Assembly: GCA_017999985.1 (NCBI GenBank) | Contig: JAGNKU010000004.1 | Location: forward strand, 62,001 to 126,000 | Direction: 5' to 3' | Length of the DNA stretch: 64,000 nucleotides | Origin: Phycisphaerae bacterium | GTDB taxonomy: Bacteria; Planctomycetota; Phycisphaerae; UBA1845; Fen-1342 | Shown: piece by piece, positions 26,070 to 32,537 of the stretch | Layout: every line of letters begins with the position of its first letter | How positions within the stretch are numbered: the stretch's first letter is position 1 | Translations under genes and position numbers: made by a program | The notes under the pieces: model-generated | Seen by the model: only the letters and a program-made list of their open reading frames with translations | Database searches by the model: none | What the model was told of the DNA's origin: nothing

Positions 26070-26979
26070 CAATCGCTGAGGGGCCGTTTTCGGCGTCCGC
26101 CGTCCCGCCGCGTGCCAGGGGCCACAGTGCTCGTGCGAACTCCACGGCGTGGCGCAGATTGTCGCCGTACGCGGAATATTGCATGCGCTCCCGCAGCTCG
26201 GCCGTCAGCATGCGGCCACCGACGAGCACGGCGACTCCGAGATCCTGCGCGGCAGCATACAACGGCGTGAAGTTGGCCAGGAACTGCGGCTCAGAATCGA
26301 AAGTGCTCACGCTGAGCCAGAGCAACCGCGGGCGCTCCGCCTGCAGAGCCTCGACCAGAGTGCTGGTCGGCAGCCCGCAGCCGTAGGACTGAGCGCGCCA
26401 GCCGGCCTCGCGCAGCGCGAGTTCCAGCATCGTCGTGGGGAGCGAATACGGGTCGCCGGCCAGCGTGCCGCCGATGGCCTGCGGCGCGTCGGGCGCGGGG
26501 AGTGGAAGCAACGCTCGCAACTGAAACAGTACGCGGGTACAGATCTCGACCGCCCGGCGCTCTTCGTAGATTGCCAAATCTCCATGCGCCCAGCGCTCCC
26601 CGACCGCGCTGAAGGCCGGCCCGACCAAGTCGTCAAGGATGTCGGCAGCGGATGTACCGGCGAAATAAGACCCGAGCAGCAACCGGCACACGACGGGTTC
26701 GTTTCCTGATGCGAATGCCGCTTGCGTCGCGTCGCGCAGCGCCGCGTGGTCGGCAACGGCGGGAGGTGTGACCTCCGGCAGGCCAAGCAGACCGGGTCGC
26801 ACGAGTTCCAGGCGACGTTCACGGACAAACTGAACGATGCCGCTCAGGGGGAGCCGGCGGTGTCCGCCGGGGGTTCGCACCGCCGGCAGAAGGCCCTGAT
26901 CACACCAGCGCTTGAGCGAGGCCTCGCTTACCCCGAGGGCCTGGGCGGCTTGGCGAGTTGTGATCGTGCTCCCAGCCAT
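26053..26979 (-). CDS. MerR-family regulator with degenerate B12-binding (BluR/LitR-like) domain
   Basis: A 308-residue regulator. Residues 5-55 form a MerR winged helix (TTRQAAQALGVSEASLKRWC, then TPGGHRRLPLSGI). Residues 75-160 are the helical cap of CarH/LitR proteins (GERWAHGDLAIYEERRAVEI). Residues 165-290 are a Rossmann-type cobalamin-binding-like domain. The ExHxxG cobalamin motif reads DPYSLP (176-181), with Tyr178 where the axial His should be. The second CarH ligand region has Arg141 in place of His142. Trp130 is kept. It therefore probably does not bind B12 as CarH does and is closer in logic to E. coli BluR, which a BLUF protein antagonises. A consensus promoter and a palindrome overlap its start codon region, suggesting autoregulation and a nearly leaderless mRNA. 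Confidence 0.88.
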   Translation of the reverse strand: MAGSTITTRQAAQALGVSEASLKRWCDQGLLPAVRTPGGHRRLPLSGIVQFVRERRLELVRPGLLGLPEVTPPAVADHAALRDATQAAFASGNEPVVCRLLLGSYFAGTSAADILDDLVGPAFSAVGERWAHGDLAIYEERRAVEICTRVLFQLRALLPLPAPDAPQAIGGTLAGDPYSLPTTMLELALREAGWRAQSYGCGLPTSTLVEALQAERPRLLWLSVSTFDSEPQFLANFTPLYAAAQDLGVAVLVGGRMLTAELRERMQYSAYGDNLRHAVEFARALWPLARGGTADAENGPSAIVSPRP

Positions 26980-26980
26980 G

Positions 26981-26995
26981 ATCGTTATGAACGAT
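26981..26995. promoter_or_regulatory. Palindromic operator at the MerR gene start
   Basis: ATCGTT-ATG-AACGAT is a perfect dyad with 6-bp arms and a 3-bp centre. It lies between the -10 element and the start codon of the MerR gene, where a bound protein would block transcription. The right half ATGAACGATT recurs exactly at 27156-27165, next to the divergent FAS1 promoter. Confidence 0.55.
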
Positions 26996-27022
26996 TATAT
27001 CAGTTTGATGGTGGACTGGCAA
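26994..27022 (-). promoter_or_regulatory. Consensus sigma70 promoter of the MerR gene
   Basis: On the minus strand, TTGCCA (27022-27017) is followed after exactly 17 bp by TATAAT (26999-26994). The start codon at 26979 is only 14 nt beyond the -10, so the expected transcript has a leader of a few nucleotides and no ribosome-binding site. Confidence 0.75.
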
Positions 27023-27121
27023 GAGGCGACTGCGGCGCTGGCGGGTGGAGATTCATGAAAATGTAAAGTTCTTTCCTCAATATGTTTATAGCATACACCC
27101 ACAAAGCATGCCCGCCGTGAC

Positions 27122-27149
27122 TTGACTCGTACAAAAACGGTGCTATATT
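27122..27149 (+). promoter_or_regulatory. Sigma70-type promoter upstream of the FAS1 gene
   Basis: TTGACT (27122-27127), 16 bp, TATATT (27144-27149). An ATG starting 6 nt after the -10 (27156) opens a 53-codon frame ending at 27317, before the FAS1 gene at 27356. The mRNA is thus either a ~200-nt leader or carries a leaderless small ORF. ATGAACGATT at 27156 duplicates the half-site of the MerR operator. Confidence 0.65.
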
Positions 27150-27355
27150 TGAGGCATGAACGATTTGAGCGAATACAGGGCGACGATGATCCCGCGTACC
27201 GCAGCCAGCCTCCCCAGCATGGTCACCCCGGTGAGGCGCCGCGGGCGGGCGCCGGGGCACCGACCGAATCACTCCGCCGCACCGATGACCGTCGCCCGGC
27301 TAGCGAGCTGTTGCTAACGAGGAATGGACCAGGGACCTTTAACAGGAGAAACGTG

Positions 27356-28249
27356 ATGATGACGAGTGCGAAAGTTGTTCCGACGTTTGCGAGCGTGGCG
27401 CTCCTGGTGCTCTTGGCGGCACCTGTCCGGGCCCAGGAAGCGTGCGGCGGTTCCAAGAACATCGTCCAGACGGCGGTCGCGGCGGGCCAGTTCAAGACAC
27501 TGGTCAAGGCCGTGGAGGCCGCCGGCCTCGCCGACACTCTGAGCGGCAGCGGGCCGTTCACCGTCTTTGCTCCCACCGACGAGGCGTTCGCGAAGCTCCC
27601 GGCGGGCACGCTGGAGTCTCTGCTCCAGAACCCCGCGGCCCTTAAGAGCGTGCTGCTGTATCACGTGGTCCCGGGCAAGGTAATGGCCGCGGATGTTGTC
27701 AAGCTGAAGTCGGCCAAGACGGCACTTGGCCAGTCCGTGCGGATTGATGCCTCCCAGGAGGTGCGTGTCGGAAACGCGAAAATGACGAAGACCGACATCG
27801 CCGCGAGCAACGGCGTGATTCACGTGATCGACACCGTGATCATCCCGAAGAATGACATTATTGAAGCCGCGCGGGCCGCCGGGTCGTTTACCACGCTGCT
27901 GACGGCGATCGAGGCGGCCGGCTTGACCGACACCCTGCGCGGGGACGGCCCGTTCACGGTTTTCGCGCCGACGAACGAGGCGTTCGCGAAGCTGCCCAAG
28001 GAGACGCTCGACGCGTTGCTGACGGACAAGACCAAGCTGGCGTCGATCCTGACCTACCATGTTGTTCCGGGCAAAGTGCTGGCGGCCGACGTGGTCAAGC
28101 TGACCGAGGCCAAGACTGTGCAGGGTCAGAGCGTGAAGATCTCCGCAGCGGATGGCGTAACGGTTGACAACGCGAAGGTAGTGAAGACCGACGTGTCGGC
28201 CACGAACGGCGTGATTCACGTCATCGATACGGTGATCATCCCGGGTTAG
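27356..28249 (+). CDS. Secreted protein with two fasciclin (FAS1) domains
   Basis: A 297-residue exported protein. It has a signal peptide (about 1-24, ending VRAQ) and two tandem FAS1 domains, at about residues 30-163 and 166-297. Each has the H1 motif ([34 protein letters not shown]), the YH motif ([18 protein letters not shown]) and the closing [15 protein letters not shown]1 domains mediate adhesion or ligand binding outside the cell. The two copies are very similar, indicating an internal duplication. AACAGGAG precedes the tandem ATGs at 27356/27359. A strong promoter lies 230 bp upstream, divergent from the light-linked MerR gene. DUF378 and SOUL genes follow on the same strand. Confidence 0.92.
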   Translation: MMTSAKVVPTFASVALLVLLAAPVRAQEACGGSKNIVQTAVAAGQFKTLVKAVEAAGLADTLSGSGPFTVFAPTDEAFAKLPAGTLESLLQNPAALKSVLLYHVVPGKVMAADVVKLKSAKTALGQSVRIDASQEVRVGNAKMTKTDIAASNGVIHVIDTVIIPKNDIIEAARAAGSFTTLLTAIEAAGLTDTLRGDGPFTVFAPTNEAFAKLPKETLDALLTDKTKLASILTYHVVPGKVLAADVVKLTEAKTVQGQSVKISAADGVTVDNAKVVKTDVSATNGVIHVIDTVIIPG

Positions 28250-28307
28250 TTGCGGGCCGCCTGGTTCACTGCAATCGGCTGCTTGTTCAGAAAGGACGAG
28301 ATCAAAC

Positions 28308-28529
28308 ATGAAGACGCTGGATATCATTGCTGCGGTTTTGCTGGTGGTTGGTGGTCTGAACTGGGGTCTGGTCGGGCTGCTGAATTTCGACCTGGTCGCC
28401 ACGCTGCTCGGTGACGGATCGCTTCTGGCCAAAGCGGTATACACGCTGGTCGGTCTGGCGGCGGCCTATCAGGCACTGACGCTGCGGGCAATTCAGAAGC
28501 GTTGGCACGTGAAGCCTGTCGTCGCGTGA
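28308..28529 (+). CDS. DUF378-family small membrane protein
   Basis: The 73-residue protein matches the DUF378 pattern: MKTLDIIAAVLLVVGGLNWG and LVGLLNFDLVATLLG form a first hairpin of membrane segments. A second membrane helix follows (LAKAVYTLVGLAAAYQALTL), then a short basic tail. The function is unknown. An AAGGACGAG ribosome site precedes the ATG. It lies 58 bp downstream of the FAS1 gene, probably in the same transcript. Small DUF378 proteins often accompany stress-response genes, which fits the setting. Confidence 0.88.
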   Translation: MKTLDIIAAVLLVVGGLNWGLVGLLNFDLVATLLGDGSLLAKAVYTLVGLAAAYQALTLRAIQKRWHVKPVVA

Positions 28530-28646
28530 GCCCGCTTGGAGACCCGTGTGCTGTCAGGGAGCGTCCGGTCGTTTACGCCGGGCGCTTCCTGACGCATTGC
28601 TGGACAGGGGGCGAGGAAGTGGACGCTGAAGCAGGGAGTCGCTCCC

Positions 28647-29453
28647 ATGTTCAAGATCGCGGTTGTGTCAGGCACGTTGCTTTTAATGGTCGCGTTGCTG
28701 GGGGCCTTGGCCGTCCTGGTCGCCGGCTGCAGTCTGCACCGCCCGGTTTCGGCAGCGCGCGTTTCGAGCCTCACCGTTGCCCATGGGCCTGAACCGGCGT
28801 TAACCGGCACCGCGCAGACGCCTGATGCGGCCGCGGACATCGAAGTTGTGCGCGTCGGCGGGGACATGCACACGGCCATGGAGTTCATCAACGGCGAGTT
28901 TCGCAGCGGCGTGTGCCGGATTTCGACGCCGCTACCGGAGGGCTATCCGGCACCGACCCCGCCCAACACGATCGAGCTGAAGCGTTACCCCGCCGTCCGA
29001 CGAGCTGGCATCGGTGGGAGCATGTCGCCGGACTGGGGTATGAACTTGGCGTTCTTCCCGCTGTTCAATCACATCAAGCGACGTGAGATCGCGATGACCT
29101 CCCCCGTGGAGCTGGACTACGCGGGGCTGGGCGCGCCCGGCGCGACCAAACCGACCGAGTGGACGATGTCGTTCCTGTACCGCACTCCTGAGCTGGGGCC
29201 GGCAGGCATTGATTCTGAGGACACGCGCGTCCTGGTGGAAGATGTCCCGCCGGTGACTGTCGTGGCGCTCGGCATGCGGGGACCTTACCAGCTCGAGCAT
29301 GTGAATTCCGGCCTTGCAGCCCTGCGGGGCTGGTTGGCGAGCCAGTCCGACTGGGAGGAGGCCGGCGACCCGCGCGCCCTATTCTACAACGGCCCGGAGG
29401 TTCGTCCTCGCGATAAGTGGTCGGAGGTGCAGATCCCGCTGCGCCGAAGATAA
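28647..29453 (+). CDS. SOUL-family heme-binding lipoprotein
   Basis: A 268-residue protein of the SOUL/HBP family, whose members bind heme or related tetrapyrroles. The N-terminus is a lipoprotein signal (ALAVLVAGCS, Cys28). The SOUL domain from about residue 70 has YPAVRRAGIGGSMSPDWGMN, the family hallmark REIAMTSPVELDY, WTMSFLYR, VVALGMRGPY and a C-terminal ALFYNGPEV...WSEVQIPL. It should be anchored at the membrane facing the periplasm. A GGGAG site precedes the ATG. It follows FAS1 and DUF378 and is near a blue-light regulator; SOUL proteins are often found in light-induced photolyase clusters. Confidence 0.9.
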   Translation: MFKIAVVSGTLLLMVALLGALAVLVAGCSLHRPVSAARVSSLTVAHGPEPALTGTAQTPDAAADIEVVRVGGDMHTAMEFINGEFRSGVCRISTPLPEGYPAPTPPNTIELKRYPAVRRAGIGGSMSPDWGMNLAFFPLFNHIKRREIAMTSPVELDYAGLGAPGATKPTEWTMSFLYRTPELGPAGIDSEDTRVLVEDVPPVTVVALGMRGPYQLEHVNSGLAALRGWLASQSDWEEAGDPRALFYNGPEVRPRDKWSEVQIPLRRR

Positions 29454-29581
29454 TGTGGTAAGCAAATGGTCAACCGGTGCGTCCTGTCCTCGGAGGGTAC
29501 GACCGGCGCAGGCCCCGCATGAAAGAGCCATGTATACCGGCCCGAACCTGAAGCTGATTAACGCAAAGCAGGAGATCTCGA

Positions 29582-30436
29582 ATGCTGACGTCATCCTCTC
29601 CCGTGGCGACCCTTGCGGCCTTGGCAGCGGGTTGCCTGCTTTTCTCCGGCTGCTCGATTCCGCTGCCCTGGCCGGAAAGCCCGCTGTATGAAACGCCCGC
29701 CAACGATCCGAACTGGGTCGCGCCCGCGAGCAAGGCAGAGGCCATGGCGGCCATGGCGGGACATTATGCCCACTACGACATCGTCGCCTACGAGGGCGAG
29801 ACCGCCAATGGCCCGCTGTCCACGTTCATCGTCTCGTATGGCTTCACGGACCTGGTCATCGAAGACGGAGAGCTTGTCGCGTACGACACCTTCTGCTCTG
29901 CCAAGTACATCGCCAATCAAAACTTCGACACGATCTTCTCGGATGCCGCCACACAGGCCATTCAGCCCCCTGGTGCCATCGTCGACGTGTATGAGGAGAA
30001 TGGGGTGTGGAAGCTACGGCGTCCCGCGACGCCGACGCTCAATGGCATTGGTGGCGACCCGAACGTGCCGCTTTCCACGGACCGCAACGATCCCCTGATC
30101 AGCGACGATGACCATGACGGAAAGCCTGGCGTGACCGTATCCGTGAAGCTGTTCGGCGTTATTGAGGGTGAGATCTATATCGCCCGGCGCGAGATATTCG
30201 CAAACGAAATGGCGCTCTACTCCGATGGCAGCCTGCGCGGCAATGTCATCGACGACTCGGAGCAACTGGTGATTGGGGCGTCGCTCGCGATTCTGGACAC
30301 GCCCAACAACCCGCCCCAGCGGCGCGATCCCGGCCTGAATCCGATCATTCTGATACCGGTCTCGGATGACATCGACACCTGCGAAGAACTCATGGCCATT
30401 CGAGATTCGCTGTTTCCCCCCGAGCCGAAATTCTGA
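29582..30436 (+). CDS. Lipoprotein of unknown function
   Basis: I do not recognise a named family. The 284-residue protein has a clear lipoprotein signal (LAAGCLLFSGCS, Cys at about residue 24). A domain follows with AMAAMAGHYAHYDIVAYEGE and LSTFIVSYGFTDLVIEDGEL. Next comes an Asp-rich stretch (LISDDDHDGKPGVTVSVKL) that may bind calcium, and a C-terminal beta region (GEIYIARREIFANEMALYSD). The overall pattern suggests an envelope lipoprotein that binds a ligand. AGGAG lies 8 nt upstream of the ATG. The neighbours are the SOUL protein (128 bp upstream) and the PETase-like hydrolase downstream; no functional link is evident. Confidence 0.65.
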   Translation: MLTSSSPVATLAALAAGCLLFSGCSIPLPWPESPLYETPANDPNWVAPASKAEAMAAMAGHYAHYDIVAYEGETANGPLSTFIVSYGFTDLVIEDGELVAYDTFCSAKYIANQNFDTIFSDAATQAIQPPGAIVDVYEENGVWKLRRPATPTLNGIGGDPNVPLSTDRNDPLISDDDHDGKPGVTVSVKLFGVIEGEIYIARREIFANEMALYSDGSLRGNVIDDSEQLVIGASLAILDTPNNPPQRRDPGLNPIILIPVSDDIDTCEELMAIRDSLFPPEPKF

Positions 30437-30598
30437 ACCTGCGTAAGCCGTACATGGAGCGGCTCGGCCCAAACGCACCAGCGCCCACGCGGTCATAGCG
30501 GCATTTCGCCGGCGTGCCTTGGCGCTGGAAGAAGTAGTGCGTCATACTGGGCGCTTGAGGCAGGATTGAAGCAACGCTGGAATGCGAGGTTCCCAATC

Positions 30599-32038
30599 AT
30601 GGTTGGTGCTGTCGCCATTTCTGAGCTTGCCTGGGTCGGGGCCCCCAAGGCGCTGCTGCGGCCCGTTGCGTTGTTCCTCGCGTTGCTCGCCTCGCCGGCA
30701 ACTTGGTCTGCGTTGTCGGACCCCGGGCCATTTAGCGCCGGATGGGTCGAGGTTTCGGTGCCACGTCCGGGGGGCGGCGACTTCAACGCTTTGCTGTTCT
30801 ACCCGGCCACCACTTCCGGGCAGGGAGCCGCCTACGATGGCAGCGGCGCCCCGTATCCGGGTATCACTTTCGGTCACGGCTGGATCACGGCGGTCACCCG
30901 TTACCAGAGTACGCTGGAGCATCTCGCGACCTGGGGCTACTTCGTGATCGCGAGCGAGTCTTACGGCGGGCTGTTCCCCGACCACTCCGCCTTCGCCGAC
31001 GACCTGCGCTGGTGCCTGACGTATCTTGAGAACCAGCACGCGGATCCGGGCTCGTGGCTTCACCAGCAGGTGGACACAGCGAACTTCGGAGCTTCCGGTC
31101 AGTCCATGGGCGGTGGGGCCAGCATTCTGGCCACGCAGCGCGACCCACGAATCCGCGCACTGGCCAACATGGCCGCCGCAGAGACGAATCCGTCAGCAAT
31201 CACGGCAATCGCCGGTATATTCGCACCCGTCTGCCTGATCGCCGGGGACGAGGACTCGATTGCGCCGCCGGTGTCACACACGATTCCGATGTATGACAAC
31301 GCCCACGCCCCCCGCCGACTGCCGCTTCTTGACGGCGGCTGGCACTGTGGGTTCCTGGACAGCAGCTTCTTCGGCTGCGACAGCGGCGCGCTGCCCCGCG
31401 CGACGCAACTGGCCCTGACGCGGGGCCTGCTCACCGGCTTCTTCAACCTCTACCTGAAAAACGACCAAGCGGTCTGGCGGCACGTGTGGGGTCCCGAACT
31501 CTACGCGGAGCCGTTGATCAACAACACGTGCGTGGATCCGGGCATCATGCTTGATCCCAACCAAATTACTCTGCACGGGTTCGGCGGACAGACGGTGCAG
31601 GCCGAGTTCCTGCTGGTGAATTCCGGCCCACTCCCGACCAGTTACACGCTCCTGGTCGAAGACCACGCCTGGCCGACGACGGCCGCGCCTTCGCCGACGC
31701 CAGTGCTGAACCCCGGCGAGTCGCTGGTGGCGTGCGTAACGGTCCAGATCGCAGCGGGCGCGGGAACAGGCTCCGACCTGGCCTTGCTCAGCGCACGCTC
31801 GGATCTCGATGGCGGGACGCGCACGTACGCGACGCTGGCAACTCAGCGCTGGCTGCGCGGCGACCTGAACGGCGACGGCGACGTGGACGGGGCGGACTTT
31901 GCTGTTTTCAGTGGCTGCCTGACGGGACCGAACACCGACATTCTCGGTGGCTGTAACAACGCTGATCTGGACCTGGACGCGGACGTGGACCTCGCGGATT
32001 TCGCGTCTTTTGAGCTGAACTTCGGTGCTGGCCCGTGA
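30599..32038 (+). CDS. Secreted PETase/cutinase-like alpha/beta-hydrolase with dockerin-like C-terminus
   Basis: A 479-residue exported serine hydrolase. After a signal peptide (about 1-44) the catalytic domain has the nucleophile elbow GQSMGGGAS (Ser169), the acid in GDEDSIAP (Asp219) and the histidine in GGWHCGF (His249). Order and context match PETase, cutinase-2 and PHL-type polyester hydrolases (GWSMGGG, ENDSIAP, GGSHSC), including the IPMYDNAHAPRR stretch between Asp and His. A substrate-side GHGWITAVTRYQ precedes. After about residue 300 comes a beta-sandwich domain, and the last ~55 residues are dockerin-like calcium loops (GDLNGDGDVDGADFAVFSGC, DLDLDADVDLADFASF). Likely substrates are natural polyesters or lipids. 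Chlorophyllase-like or dienelactone hydrolases are alternatives. I chose the ATG at 30599 (GAGG 9 nt upstream) over an earlier TTG. Confidence 0.8.
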   Translation: MVGAVAISELAWVGAPKALLRPVALFLALLASPATWSALSDPGPFSAGWVEVSVPRPGGGDFNALLFYPATTSGQGAAYDGSGAPYPGITFGHGWITAVTRYQSTLEHLATWGYFVIASESYGGLFPDHSAFADDLRWCLTYLENQHADPGSWLHQQVDTANFGASGQSMGGGASILATQRDPRIRALANMAAAETNPSAITAIAGIFAPVCLIAGDEDSIAPPVSHTIPMYDNAHAPRRLPLLDGGWHCGFLDSSFFGCDSGALPRATQLALTRGLLTGFFNLYLKNDQAVWRHVWGPELYAEPLINNTCVDPGIMLDPNQITLHGFGGQTVQAEFLLVNSGPLPTSYTLLVEDHAWPTTAAPSPTPVLNPGESLVACVTVQIAAGAGTGSDLALLSARSDLDGGTRTYATLATQRWLRGDLNGDGDVDGADFAVFSGCLTGPNTDILGGCNNADLDLDADVDLADFASFELNFGAGP

Positions 32039-32167
32039 ATACCGGCAGCGATCGGGCCCAGCCGTAGTGCCGTGAGACAGATTGAGTTCCGCAGTTGTCG
32101 CCGTTGCGTCAGGCCAGCCATGGGCAGTCACACGCGAAGTGGCAGGATCCGTGAATTCGATCTCTGA

Positions 32168-32383
32168 TTAGTGAGGAGTCCTGAGGGTTGCGGCCGGCAG
32201 CCGCTGCGGCTTGTAGTCGCGGCGGTTCGTCAGGATCCGCGCAGTCACGCGGGTCACCTTGAGCGCCACCGCGGTCACTGCGTCCAAGGAATGCAGGCCC
32301 TGGCCGCCTTTGCTGATGTGGCGTTTCACCTTTTGCCGAGCCGCGGCGGTGACGGCGACTGTGCGCAGGTCGGTGGGTTGCAT
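32168..32383 (-). CDS. Small basic helical protein, unknown
   Basis: A 71-residue open frame from an ATG at 32383 ending just before the PETase-like gene tail. Its codons end mostly in G or C, as in neighbouring genes, which supports coding. The sequence is Lys/Arg-rich with two predicted helices (TVAVTAAARQKVKRHI and SLDAVTAVALKVTRVTARIL) and a basic tail (RRDYKPQRLP). It could be a nucleic-acid-binding or histone-like protein, but I recognise no family. No convincing ribosome site is visible (ACGGGTG before ATG). It is downstream of the GH38 gene on the same strand. Confidence 0.4.
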   Translation of the reverse strand: MQPTDLRTVAVTAAARQKVKRHISKGGQGLHSLDAVTAVALKVTRVTARILTNRRDYKPQRLPAATLRTPH

Positions 32384-32537
32384 CACCCGTACACGCGGGG
32401 GGCGTGACGCGACCAACCACCGCGACTTCCGGGAGCTACCCGCCCAAGCCGCTTTCCCGGCTCGACATGCGCCGACGCGGCGCAGCCCCGGCACGCAGCG
32501 TGCGAACTGTTTCCGCCTCACCGCTGCACCCGCGTCG

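Noticed and set aside
26053-26979. Classical CarH/LitR B12 photoreceptor
   Set aside because: Axial His and cap His are replaced by Tyr and Arg, so B12-dependent light sensing is unlikely.
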